Below are positions 1-7,236 of a stretch of DNA of 64,000 bases, piece by piece. The translations under genes and the position numbers were made by a program. The notes beneath the pieces are model-generated. The model had not been told where the DNA came from, did not search any database, and worked only from the letters and a program-made list of their open reading frames with translations. Source of the stretch: JAGWJU01 sp035533295 (GTDB taxonomy: Bacteria > Elusimicrobiota > Elusimicrobia > UBA1565 > UBA9628). Position 1 is the stretch's first letter; the number at the start of each line of letters is the position of its first letter. Where the stretch lies: contig DATLUA010000046.1 in the NCBI GenBank assembly GCA_035533295.1, positions 57,729 through 121,728 of the forward strand, read 5' to 3'.

Positions 1-1
1 C

Positions 2-307
2 ATCGATGTCGCGACCTATAAATTAGGGCAGGCGTACTTCGGTGAGGGAAATTGGAATGACGCCGGTCGACAGTTCGCTATTGTCCTGGAAAAGTACCCC
101 AAAAGCACTATGGTCGCCTCCTCGCGGCTCATGTATGCCTTGTCTTTGCTGCGTATCGGCGGGAAGACCGATGAGGCGAAAAAATATCTGGAGTCCATTC
201 CTAACGATTTCCCCGGCACGCCCGAGGCTCGCCGCGCGGAACTTGAGCTGCGGGAGCTTTCGCGGCATCGGCATCATAAGACCCACCGGGCCAAGAAGGC
301 CGGATGA
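2..307 (+). CDS. TPR (YbgF/CpoB-like) protein, C-terminal part
   Basis: The window opens inside this gene: the frame is open from base 2 to the TGA at 305-307, leaving about 101 C-terminal residues. They form TPR-like helix pairs (LGQAYFGEGNW, then MYALSLLRIGG) with the spacing seen in the outer-membrane-lipoprotein-assembly and YbgF/CpoB families, and end in a basic His/Lys/Arg tail. The stop overlaps the tolB start in an ATGA, so the two are probably translationally coupled. CpoB works with Tol-Pal in the periplasm, and the neighbour supports that reading. The N-terminus, where a signal peptide and coiled coil would lie, is outside the window. Confidence 0.75.
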   Translation: MDVATYKLGQAYFGEGNWNDAGRQFAIVLEKYPKSTMVASSRLMYALSLLRIGGKTDEAKKYLESIPNDFPGTPEARRAELELRELSRHRHHKTHRAKKAG

Positions 308-1617
308 TCCGGCGGATATGGGCGAAGGGCCGCGCGCCGCTGGTTTTCGCCGGCCTTTTGGCGGTGGTTCCTCCCTCTTCCGCTCGAGCTGATGTTTACA
401 TGCAGGTCGGCGGAGCGTCGCAGGCCGCGCCCGCGATTGCTTTGGCCGTGCCCCCTTTCATCGCGGGCGCCCCGTATGACGCGGATTCGGCCAAGGCCGC
501 CAGAACCATCGAGGGCGTGGTCGTGGACGACCTGTTGTTCTCCCGCTATTTTAAAATCATGCAGGACGGCGCGCACTGGACCGGCTCGAATCTGACCGCG
601 GCGGTTTCAGATTGGCAAACGCGCGGCGCGGCTTGGCTTTTGACCGCCCAGGCTTCCGCGGTCAAATCCGAGATATCCGTCATGGTCCAGCTGATCAACA
701 TGCAGTCCGGGAACGTGGAGTTTTCCAGGGTCTACCGCCAGGAGGCGGCTTACAAGCGTTCCTTGGCGCACAAGATTTCAGACGACGTCGTTCACGACCT
801 CACGGGAAAAAAAGGCATCGCGGAGAGCGAAATCGCTTTTTCCAACGACAGCACGGGGCATAAAGAAATTTATCTCATGGATTACGACGGCGCGAACTTG
901 CGGCGCATGACCTGGGACCGTTCCATCTGCCTGCTGCCCCGTTTTTCGCCGGACAAGTCGCTTCTGGTCTTCACCAGCTATCGCGACGGCAACCCGGACC
1001 TCTTCGGCATCAACTTGGCCACGGGGCGGCGCGAGGTTGTTTCCAACGCCCAGGGCCTGAACGTGGCGGGCGGATTTTCCCCGGACGGGGCCAAGCTTCT
1101 GCTGACCATGTCCCGTGAAAGGACGCCCAGTATTTACCTAAAAAACTTGACCGACGGCTCTCTGACCCGGCTCACGGAAAACTTCGGGACGGACAGCTCT
1201 CCGACTTTTTCTCCGGACGGCGCGCAGGTGGCCTTCGTCTCGGATGTCTCGGGCAATCCGGAAATTTACCTGATGGACACGACGACTCTTTCCGCCACGC
1301 GCATCACCAGCCTGGCGTGGTGCGACTCTCCGGCTTGGTCCCCGACCGGCGCCTGGATCGCGTTTGCCGGCCGCGCCAACGCCGGAGACAACTTGGATAT
1401 TTTCCTGGTGGACGTGACCGGGACGCAGATTCGACGGCTGACCAACGGCGAGGGGGCCAACGAGGACCCGCGCTGGTCCCCGGACGGGCGATTTATCGTA
1501 TTCTCCTCGACTCGGAACGGCCGCAGCCAGATATTCATGATGGACGCGGACGGCTCGGCGCCGCACGTCGTCGCAGACATCCCGGGCAACAGCATCACGC
1601 CGGCCTGGTCGAATTAA
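304..1617 (+). CDS. tolB: Tol-Pal system beta-propeller protein TolB
   Basis: 437 residues, the usual TolB length. A signal peptide of about 29 residues (basic start, hydrophobic core, SARA-D) is followed by a small N-terminal domain (about 30-165) and a run of five to six PD40 blades, each with the F-SPDG-...-I-Y-L-M-D pattern (for example FSPDGAQVAFVSD, WSPDGRFIVFSS). TolB is periplasmic and interacts with Pal and the TolQRA complex in outer-membrane constriction. It starts at the ATGA overlap with the upstream TPR gene. tolQ, tolR, tolA and pal are not in view. Confidence 0.93.
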   Translation: MIRRIWAKGRAPLVFAGLLAVVPPSSARADVYMQVGGASQAAPAIALAVPPFIAGAPYDADSAKAARTIEGVVVDDLLFSRYFKIMQDGAHWTGSNLTAAVSDWQTRGAAWLLTAQASAVKSEISVMVQLINMQSGNVEFSRVYRQEAAYKRSLAHKISDDVVHDLTGKKGIAESEIAFSNDSTGHKEIYLMDYDGANLRRMTWDRSICLLPRFSPDKSLLVFTSYRDGNPDLFGINLATGRREVVSNAQGLNVAGGFSPDGAKLLLTMSRERTPSIYLKNLTDGSLTRLTENFGTDSSPTFSPDGAQVAFVSDVSGNPEIYLMDTTTLSATRITSLAWCDSPAWSPTGAWIAFAGRANAGDNLDIFLVDVTGTQIRRLTNGEGANEDPRWSPDGRFIVFSSTRNGRSQIFMMDADGSAPHVVADIPGNSITPAWSN

Positions 1618-1633
1618 ATAAGCGCAATCCGGC

Positions 1634-2866
1634 TCATGATTTCGGCGGCGCGGCCTTGGGAATGCCGAGCGTGAAGCGCGTGCCCAGGCCAAGGCCCGGA
1701 CTTGAGGCGGCGATGAAACCGCCGTGCTTTTGCAGGATGCGCAGCGCCGCGGAAAGCCCTAACCCGTGGCCGGTCGGCGCCTTGGTGGTGAAAAATGGCC
1801 TAAAAATCTTTTCCAAGTTTTCTTTATCCATCCCTAAGCCGTTGTCATCGATGATAATGGCCCAGTTGGCGCCGGCGAGATGCGCGCGCGCGATTGTTCC
1901 GGCGTGATTTTTGACGGTCAGTGAGATGCGCCCGCGAGGAGATGCGGCCTCAACGGCGTTCTGAAGCACGGCGGCGACGGCTTCCTGCAAGAGGGATTCG
2001 TCCCCCAGTATCCAGAGCGGGTTCTCCAAGCCGCGCGCTTCCCATTTAATGTCAAGTCCCTTGGCCGCTCGTCGGGTCGCCTGCCAAGCTTTTTCGATGG
2101 ACTCCCTTAAATCGAGGGGAATGAGATGAATCTCCTCGATGCGCCCCAAATCGAGGAGATTCCGCAGGATTTCCTTGCAGTGCTCGGCTTCGGAAACGAT
2201 TTCCTTTAGATCTTTTTGGTTCTTGCGGTTAAGGGCCGGATCGCGCGCGAGCAATTCGGCGTTGACCATAATCGTGGTCAAGGGGCCCTTGATGCGATGG
2301 GCCACTTCGCCCGCGATTTGCCCTAAATTCGCCAAATGCTCCGCTTGGATGATGCGCCGTTCGTAAAGCCGCTTACTCTCCTCATGGGAGTTTTGGGAGT
2401 CTTGGGCCAGGACCGCGAGGATAAGGGCTGAAATCCATAGAAAAATAAATTTCAGCCAAAATTGGGTTTCATGCGGAAACCAGCACGCCGGGGTCCAGGC
2501 GGAAAGCCAATAAAGAAAAGATGTGAAGAAAGCGACGGCCAGGCTTTGAGCCAGGCTGCGAGCCAGCGCCGTCCCAAAGATGACGACCAGGTAAATGAGG
2601 TAAATATCGGACGCGGACGTGGTCCAGCGCAGGGCCAGGGACGCCAGGACGGCGTCGCCGAAAAATAGCGCGGTGGCGGCATAGCGGCCGAAGAGGACGG
2701 CCGGAGAGGCCAAGCGGATGTAAATTAGGGACGCCGTAAGAGCCGAGGCCAGAAGCCAGAATTGAATATTCCAGTCGGCGGATCCTTTCTGGTATGAAAA
2801 GAGCAGGAGAAGCACGGCGGCGAGCAGTCCTTGGAAACAGAAGTAGGCGCGGCGCCGCTCAGTCAT
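1634..2866 (-). CDS. Membrane sensor histidine kinase
   Basis: 410 residues. Residues about 10-155 hold five or six hydrophobic segments with little periplasmic sequence, so sensing is probably in the membrane. The phosphoacceptor box is EVAHRIKGPL with His190; the usual Glu after His is Arg. The ATPase domain has NAVEAA (N box), DDNGLGM (G1) and GHGLGLS (G2), as in NtrB-like kinases. The start overlaps the stop of the response-regulator gene by 8 bp, so the two form an operon and surely a cognate pair. The signal is unknown. The gene converges on tolB with only 16 bp between. Confidence 0.9.
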   Translation of the reverse strand: MTERRRAYFCFQGLLAAVLLLLFSYQKGSADWNIQFWLLASALTASLIYIRLASPAVLFGRYAATALFFGDAVLASLALRWTTSASDIYLIYLVVIFGTALARSLAQSLAVAFFTSFLYWLSAWTPACWFPHETQFWLKFIFLWISALILAVLAQDSQNSHEESKRLYERRIIQAEHLANLGQIAGEVAHRIKGPLTTIMVNAELLARDPALNRKNQKDLKEIVSEAEHCKEILRNLLDLGRIEEIHLIPLDLRESIEKAWQATRRAAKGLDIKWEARGLENPLWILGDESLLQEAVAAVLQNAVEAASPRGRISLTVKNHAGTIARAHLAGANWAIIIDDNGLGMDKENLEKIFRPFFTTKAPTGHGLGLSAALRILQKHGGFIAASSPGLGLGTRFTLGIPKAAPPKS

Positions 2867-3539
2867 CGATTCGGAATTGATAGCCCATTTTCGAGACCGT
2901 GCGTATCCAGCGCGCCTTGGGGCCCAATTTCTTTCGGATATTCTTTATGTGCGTATCAAGGCTGCGGGTGGAGACCGGCAAACCGTAAGATGACGAATTT
3001 TCTATCAGGAACGAGCGCGTGAGCGTTTGTCCCTCCCGCGAGACCAGCAGATAAAGAATTTCAAACTCTTTGGGCTGCAGCGCCAAGGTTTTGCCGTCCA
3101 AGGTCGCCTTCCGATTCTCAGCATCCAGGCTTAATCCTGAAATTCGGGGTTTTTGCGCCGATGGTTTTTGGTATCGGCGCAGGACGGCTTGAATGCGGGC
3201 CATGAGCTCCATGGCGCCGAAGGGTTTGGCGATATAATCGTCGGCGCCCAGATTCAGGCCCAGAACCTTGTCGCTCTCGCTGTCAAGGCCGGTCAGAAGA
3301 ATGACGGGGATGGCGGCCGTGGCCTGGTTCTGCTTGAGCCGCTTGAGGAGGACTCTCCCGTCTCCATCCGGAAGGCGGATATCCAAGAGAATCAAATCAG
3401 GCTTTATTTTAATAGCGGCCGGGATGGCGTCGCCGGCCCGCGTGACGAACTCAAGCAGGCACGACGCGTCCAAGCCTACTGTTTTTTGAACGGAGGAGCG
3501 GATTCTCGCATCGTCTTCGATAAGCAAAAGGCGCGGCAT
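2859..3539 (-). CDS. OmpR-family response regulator
   Basis: 226 residues from MPRLLLIEDD. A receiver domain (1-115) has the acidic pair D10/A11, phosphoacceptor Asp53 in LLDIRLPDGDG and Lys105 in IAKPF. A winged helix follows (about 131-226) ending VRTVSKMGYQF, the typical OmpR/PhoB recognition and wing region. I chose the ATG at 3539 because the upstream in-frame ATG at 3581 adds 14 residues not found in the family, and because a CATAAT hexamer lies just upstream of 3539. It is transcribed with, and before, the membrane kinase. Confidence 0.9.
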   Translation of the reverse strand: MPRLLLIEDDARIRSSVQKTVGLDASCLLEFVTRAGDAIPAAIKIKPDLILLDIRLPDGDGRVLLKRLKQNQATAAIPVILLTGLDSESDKVLGLNLGADDYIAKPFGAMELMARIQAVLRRYQKPSAQKPRISGLSLDAENRKATLDGKTLALQPKEFEILYLLVSREGQTLTRSFLIENSSSYGLPVSTRSLDTHIKNIRKKLGPKARWIRTVSKMGYQFRIDD

Positions 3540-3545
3540 CGGGTT

Positions 3546-3551
3546 ATTATG
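3546..3551 (-). promoter_or_regulatory. Possible -10 element very close to the response-regulator start
   Basis: CATAAT on the minus strand, six bases before the chosen ATG at 3539. If it is a real -10, the transcript would begin at or within a base or two of the ATG. No convincing -35 is visible. It belongs to the group of close -10/ATG pairs listed in the findings. Confidence 0.35.
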
Positions 3552-3665
3552 CCTAAAACTGCGATTAAATTCACATTTCACTCACAATTTCTTCAAGCAA
3601 AAGTCATGAAGTTTTGCTATATTTAAAGGGGTCGGGGGTTCAAGCTTTAATAAGGAGGCAGGCAG

Positions 3666-4175
3666 ATGAAGAAAGAATGGATGCTTGGCCGGAGCCGTTC
3701 GTCGGCAACCGGCTTTACGCTCATCGAGCTTTTGGTCGTCGTCCTCATTATCGGAATTTTGGCCGCCATCGCCATTCCCGAGTACTTCAAGGTGGTCGAG
3801 AAAAGCCGCGTGGCCGAGGCGACCAGCACCTTCGACACCATCCGCGGCTCGGAAGAGCGCTATGAGGCGCAGACCGGAAATTACTACATTGGTTCGATTA
3901 CCGGCGGTTGCCTCCTCGATGTTTGCACCAATAACGACGCGTATCCGACTTTGACTAATTTCACTCCTGGCGCTATAACTGCTGCTGGTGGTACTGGAGC
4001 GGAATGGTCGTTGGTGTTGACGCGCACCATCAGCGTCGCGGGCTTCGGGCAGTATACGCTGACTTATACTGCCGGCGCTGGGCAGCAGTCGACGCTTGTC
4101 GTTGGTGCCGCCTCGGATACTAATCCGTGTATTGACTTGGGATTATCGGCCAAAACGGGCGTAAGCTGCTACTAA
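3666..4175 (+). CDS. Type IV pilin / pseudopilin-like protein
   Basis: 169 residues. A 16-residue basic leader ends in Gly, followed by FTLIELLVVVLIIGILAAIA: the prepilin-peptidase site, Glu5 of the mature protein and the hydrophobic N-terminal helix. The rest is a small globular part with four cysteines, two near residue 85-90 and a C-terminal pair (C at about 157 and 168, just before the stop), which could make a PilA/PilE-like C-terminal disulphide loop. A strong Shine-Dalgarno (AAGGAGG) fixes the start. No assembly genes (pilB, pilC, pilD) are nearby, so it is a stand-alone pilin gene, common in Elusimicrobiota. It could be a major pilin or a pseudopilin. Confidence 0.9.
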   Translation: MKKEWMLGRSRSSATGFTLIELLVVVLIIGILAAIAIPEYFKVVEKSRVAEATSTFDTIRGSEERYEAQTGNYYIGSITGGCLLDVCTNNDAYPTLTNFTPGAITAAGGTGAEWSLVLTRTISVAGFGQYTLTYTAGAGQQSTLVVGAASDTNPCIDLGLSAKTGVSCY

Positions 4176-4206
4176 TCAATAGTCGAAGTCTTTAATCCAC
4201 CTCCTT

Positions 4207-4266
4207 ATCCAATGAGATTGGAATCTTCTCAGTCCCTTCCAGCGGCTGGAATACGCCAATCATTGG
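4207..4266. repeat. Three short inverted repeats downstream of the pilin gene
   Basis: Between the pilin stop and the next gene lie TCCAAT-GAG-ATTGGA (4208-4222), TTCCAGC-G-GCTGGAA (4237-4251) and CCAAT-C-ATTGG (4256-4266). The first and third share the CCAAT/ATTGG arms. None is followed by a T-run, so they may be regulator sites or processing hairpins for the abundant pilin mRNA rather than terminators. Confidence 0.45.
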
Positions 4267-4304
4267 GAGGATCCCTGGGGAAACGGTATTTTTCACGGCC
4301 CAGG

Positions 4305-4313
4305 TGATATAAT
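4305..4313 (+). promoter_or_regulatory. Extended -10 promoter of the Ser-Gly-rich secreted gene
   Basis: TGATATAAT is an extended -10 (TG-N-TATAAT, hexamer 4308-4313). No good -35 is present at 17 bp, which fits an extended -10 promoter. The leader to the ATG at 4340 would be about 20 nt and contains the Shine-Dalgarno AGGAGG. Confidence 0.5.
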
Positions 4314-4339
4314 AAAAAATACGTTTTAGGAGGATAATC

Positions 4340-4918
4340 ATGAAAAAAACGCGCCTAATGCAAATGGTGGCTTTAATGATTGGGATGACCGCTTTTTTAG
4401 CGCGAGCCCAGCAGCCAGCCCTCGGTTCAGATCAGTCTTTTGCAGCGCGCCTCAGCGCGGGTTCGGCCAGGATTGTCAGCTCGTTCAAGCCTCTGCCGCG
4501 GCTTTCCGCTCCGGCGGCAAAAAGCGTCGCTGCTAAAACGTCATTGAGCGGGGAGACGGTCAGCGGCGGCGGCACTGTGTCCGGTTTCGGAAATTTTTTC
4601 TGCAGCCCCATGAACGGCGTGGCGGGCTTCATGTCCGGCGAGGTCATGCTTAGCGGCACGGTCGATGTTTCAGGCCCGGAAGGCGTGCACGGCAGCATCC
4701 CGGTTTCCGGCACCATCCTTATGAGCGGACAATGCCGCTACGGTTCGGGCAACGTTTCCGGAATGGGTTCTGTCTCCGGCAGCGGAACGGTCTATGGCGC
4801 CGACGGCAGGCCCGCGGGCACCGCGCAGGTTTCCGGCACGGCCATCGCGAACGCCTTTGTGTCCTCCTCCATGGCGTCTCTTACCCAGTACGTCAGCGTT
4901 TTCGGAACGGTCCAGTAG
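4340..4918 (+). CDS. Secreted Ser/Gly-rich repeat protein of unknown function
   Basis: 192 residues. A signal peptide (MKKTRLMQMVALMIGMTAF, cleavage after ARA) is followed from about residue 70 by many short strands built on V-S-G / G-T-V-S-G / M-S-G (for example VSGGGTVSGFG, SGMGSVSGSGTV), spaced about 8-14 residues. Such a pattern suggests a beta-helix or bactofilin-like stacked fold rather than disorder. Two cysteines (in FFCSP and QCRYG) could pair. AGGAGG precedes the ATG. I do not recognise the family; a surface or matrix structural role is only a guess. Confidence 0.75.
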   Translation: MKKTRLMQMVALMIGMTAFLARAQQPALGSDQSFAARLSAGSARIVSSFKPLPRLSAPAAKSVAAKTSLSGETVSGGGTVSGFGNFFCSPMNGVAGFMSGEVMLSGTVDVSGPEGVHGSIPVSGTILMSGQCRYGSGNVSGMGSVSGSGTVYGADGRPAGTAQVSGTAIANAFVSSSMASLTQYVSVFGTVQ

Positions 4919-4954
4919 AACCGGCGAACTTCGCGGAGCGCCTTCCAAGTTGTC

Positions 4955-5026
4955 GGGCCGTTAGCTCAGCGGTGGAGCGTCCGCCTTACACGCGGAAGGC
5001 CGCAGGTTCGAATCCTGCACGGCCCA
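4955..5026 (+). tRNA. tRNA-Val (UAC anticodon)
   Basis: Full cloverleaf: acceptor GGGCCGT pairs with ACGGCCC, D arm GCTCAGCGGTGGAGC, anticodon stem TCCGC/GCGGA with loop CTTACAC (anticodon TAC), T arm GCAGG-TTCGAAT-CCTGC, discriminator A. CCA is not encoded. Confidence 0.96.
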
Positions 5027-5057
5027 GGTTAGCTTTTCGTGTCCGCCCCCAGGCTAT

Positions 5058-5288
5058 TTATTCGTATGGGCGCTGTTTCGGCGGTTGCGGTTCGGCGGGG
5101 CCGAGGCTTTCAAGCTCCTGGCGCGCCTTGGCCAGGTTTCCTTCGCTGGCGGCCAGGAACTTCTTGGCGTAGCGCAGCTGCAAATCGTTCGGGTCGTAGT
5201 ACTGCAGCTCGAACTTTATGTTCTCGATGGTCTGTTCGAGCCCCGGGATGAGCCGTTCCAGGTACTCCCGGCGGTTTTCCGGATTCAT
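5058..5288 (-). CDS. Small coiled-coil protein of unknown function
   Basis: 76 residues from the ATG at 5288 (an upstream TTG at 5324 would add a basic stretch). The protein is charged and helical (NRREYLERLIPGLEQTIENI, then LAKARQELESL) with a Pro-rich tail, and has no signal or membrane segment. An AAGGA lies about 11 bp upstream of the chosen ATG. It stands alone between tRNA-Val and the divergent cold-shock gene. I do not recognise the family. Confidence 0.6.
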   Translation of the reverse strand: MNPENRREYLERLIPGLEQTIENIKFELQYYDPNDLQLRYAKKFLAASEGNLAKARQELESLGPAEPQPPKQRPYE

Positions 5289-5372
5289 GCCGTGTATTGT
5301 CCTTAATTTCCGACGCCGGCGCAAACCGCATCTGGGATGGAGGCGCGGCGTGGACTTGCCCGCGTTCCGTGC

Positions 5373-5378
5373 TATAAT
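5373..5378 (+). promoter_or_regulatory. -10 element and leader of the cold-shock gene
   Basis: TATAAT upstream of the cold-shock gene, giving a leader of about 65 nt. The leader contains the hairpin ACCGC-TGAAAG-GCGGT (5402-5417). Structured leaders are typical of cspA-type mRNAs, where they control temperature-dependent translation. The -35 is weak. Confidence 0.5.
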
Positions 5379-5448
5379 GTGGGCGTGGCCGCGAGGCCCG
5401 CACCGCTGAAAGGCGGTAATGTTAATCGTAAGAGGTCAAGCAGACTAG

Positions 5449-5652
5449 ATGCCAACAGGAAAAGTGAAGTGGTTCAACGACCAAAAGGGGTTTGGCTTCA
5501 TCACCCCGGACGACGGATCCCGCGATCTGTTCGTTCATCATTCGGCCATCCAAGGCGACGGATTCAAGAGCCTGGCCGAAAATCAAGCGGTTGAATTCGA
5601 AATCCAGGATTCCGACAAAGGTCCTCGAGCCGCCAACGTCAAGAAGCTCTAA
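5449..5652 (+). CDS. Cold-shock protein (CspA family)
   Basis: 67 residues, full CSD length. RNP1-like KGFGFITPDD and RNP2-like LFVHHSAI carry the aromatic residues that bind single-stranded RNA or DNA, and the start GKVKWFNDQKGFGFI is canonical. It is a cytoplasmic RNA chaperone. The gene is monocistronic, with its own promoter and a perfect hairpin downstream. Confidence 0.95.
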   Translation: MPTGKVKWFNDQKGFGFITPDDGSRDLFVHHSAIQGDGFKSLAENQAVEFEIQDSDKGPRAANVKKL

Positions 5653-5675
5653 TCAGGGCTTAGACGCATGACAAG

Positions 5676-5703
5676 GGAGCCCGCCGCGAGGCGGGCTCCT
5701 GAT
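5676..5703 (+). terminator. Hairpin terminator after the cold-shock gene
   Basis: A perfect 10-bp stem GGAGCCCGCC / GGCGGGCTCC closes on the tetraloop GCGA (5676-5699). The tail TGATTGAA is poor in T, so termination may be partial, with some read-through into bioY 20 bp further on. Confidence 0.7.
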
Positions 5704-5722
5704 TGAATAGGGGAAAATCACG

Positions 5723-6328
5723 ATGAAGCAGGACGGTTCCATCCGCGCCGCCAGCCAAACGATGGGAGACCTTGTTCTCTCCGCATCGGCCGTGCCCCCC
5801 GCGGCGCTCGTAGCGGCGATGAGCTTCATCATCGCCTTGTGCGCGCAAATTTCCTTCCCGTTGCCTTTTACGCCCGTTCCGCTCAGCGGCAGTACTTTAG
5901 GCGTGCTTTTGGCCGGCGCTCTGCTCGGCTCCCGCCGCGGCTCCTACGCCGTGGCTCTATACTTGGCCGAAGGCGCCGCGGGCCTGCCTTTTTTTGCCGG
6001 AGGAGCCGCGGGATTTATTCATTTCGCCGGACCCACCGGCGGTTATCTTATCGGGTTTCTGCCGGCCGCCTACGTCGCAGGCAGGCTTGCGGAAGCCGGT
6101 TGGGATAAGACGCCGTTCAAGGCTTTTGCGATGATGGTTCTGGGCAGCGGCGTTATTTTAGCCATGGGGCTTCTGGGCTTGGCTCGGTTTGTTCCGGCGT
6201 CGCGTCTTTTGCCCCTGGGCCTTTACCCTTTTCTCCCGGGAGACGCGGCCAAGGCCTGCATCGCCGCCGCGCTCTTGCCCGGCGGCTGGGCTCTTTTGGG
6301 CGCGCGGGCGTCCGGGCGCCGCCAATAA
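5723..6328 (+). CDS. bioY: Biotin transporter BioY (ECF S component)
   Basis: 201 residues, all-membrane with about six helices. The BioY hallmarks are present: the F-P-x-P-F-T-P-V-P segment (FPLPFTPVPLSGSTLGVLLA), GSRRGSYAVALYLAEGAAGLP and FAGPTGGYLIGF. BioY binds biotin in the inner membrane and works alone or with an energising EcfA/EcfT module, which is not encoded here. No biotin-synthesis genes are nearby, which fits scavenging. Confidence 0.95.
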   Translation: MKQDGSIRAASQTMGDLVLSASAVPPAALVAAMSFIIALCAQISFPLPFTPVPLSGSTLGVLLAGALLGSRRGSYAVALYLAEGAAGLPFFAGGAAGFIHFAGPTGGYLIGFLPAAYVAGRLAEAGWDKTPFKAFAMMVLGSGVILAMGLLGLARFVPASRLLPLGLYPFLPGDAAKACIAAALLPGGWALLGARASGRRQ

Positions 6329-6379
6329 TTAAGATTTGGCCCGAGCCTGGCCTTTCAGACTCGGTGTTTTGAACGCCGC

Positions 6380-6467
6380 GCCGGCGTGGCGGAACTGGCA
6401 GACGCACACGACTCAAAATCGTGCGGAGCTACGCTCCATGTGGGTTCGATTCCCTCCGCCGGCACCA
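6380..6467 (+). tRNA. tRNA-Leu (CAA anticodon), CCA encoded
   Basis: Class II tRNA: acceptor GCCGGCG / CGCCGGC, anticodon stem CACGA/TCGTG with loop CTCAAAA (anticodon CAA), a long variable arm (GGAGCTACGCTCC region), and a T arm with one T-T mismatch. The discriminator A at 6464 is followed by an encoded CCA (6465-6467), unlike the tRNA-Val in this window. Confidence 0.93.
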
Positions 6468-6480
6468 TTTTAAACCGACC

Positions 6481-7236
6481 TCAGCGCGCGATCTGCGACG
6501 CGAACACGAAATCAAATCCCTGGGCCTTGAGCAGCGGCTCCTCCTTCATCAGCGCTTCGTAGGTGCCGCGGAAATAGTGGTGGCCGATGAGGACGACGCG
6601 GCCGGTCTTGCGCGCGTGCCGGGCGGCGAAACGAATCATGCTTTCCGCGAAGGCTTCATCGTTGTAGTGCCCGGGCTCCTCCAGGAACACGAAATTGTCG
6701 GCCGCGCGCAAGCCCGCCTTTTTGGCCTCGGCGTAGGCGACCGTCTTGGACGAAACATGGCTGTCCAGGAAGAAAAGGCCGGTGGGCTTGAGAAGCCGCA
6801 TGAACGCCGCCATCAAGGGGCGGTTCATGGTGGCCCGCGTGCTGCGGTGGTTGTTGAGGCCGACGGCCCCAGGAATTTCTTTCCGGGCCTTGGCGAGAAG
6901 AGCCTTGACCTGCCTTAAATCATTCGGATCGACGCGATCCGCGGGCAGTTCGAGCCGCAGGAACGGATCAAAGGGAAAATGGATGAGGAGCTGGTGGCCA
7001 TATTCGATCGTCTCCCGCGCGGCTTGGGCCGTGCGGGGCGATTCCGGCATGTCGGAAAAGGTGATGGGCCACTTGATCTTCATCCATTCGTTGTCCGGAG
7101 GATTTTTTTTATAGGTCAGCCCGAAATCGTCTATGACCACGGCGATTTCAGGTTTTAGGTTCGGCGCCTTGGGGGCGACGGCGGACGCCCAAGAGCAGGC
7201 CAGGCAGAGAACAACGGACACGATGGTTGTTTTCAC
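6481..7236 (-). CDS. Divergent polysaccharide deacetylase (YibQ-like), secreted
   Basis: 251 residues. A signal peptide (MKTTIVSVVLCLACSWASA) precedes a divergent polysaccharide deacetylase domain: IAVVIDDFGLTYK (metal-site Asp pair), LLIHFPFDP, GLNNHRSTRAT and FFLDSHVSSKTVA. LAC at about 12-14 could also be a lipobox, making it a lipoprotein. It starts at GTG, overlapping the permease stop in GTGA, so its translation is coupled to the ABC exporter. The family is thought to deacetylate or modify cell-envelope glycans; the exact substrate is unknown. Confidence 0.88.
   Translation of the reverse strand: MKTTIVSVVLCLACSWASAVAPKAPNLKPEIAVVIDDFGLTYKKNPPDNEWMKIKWPITFSDMPESPRTAQAARETIEYGHQLLIHFPFDPFLRLELPADRVDPNDLRQVKALLAKARKEIPGAVGLNNHRSTRATMNRPLMAAFMRLLKPTGLFFLDSHVSSKTVAYAEAKKAGLRAADNFVFLEEPGHYNDEAFAESMIRFAARHARKTGRVVLIGHHYFRGTYEALMKEEPLLKAQGFDFVFASQIAR

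Noticed and set aside
3600..3665. Sigma-54 promoter for the pilin gene
   Set aside because: TTGCT is present near 3611 but no GG lies 12 bases upstream of its GC.
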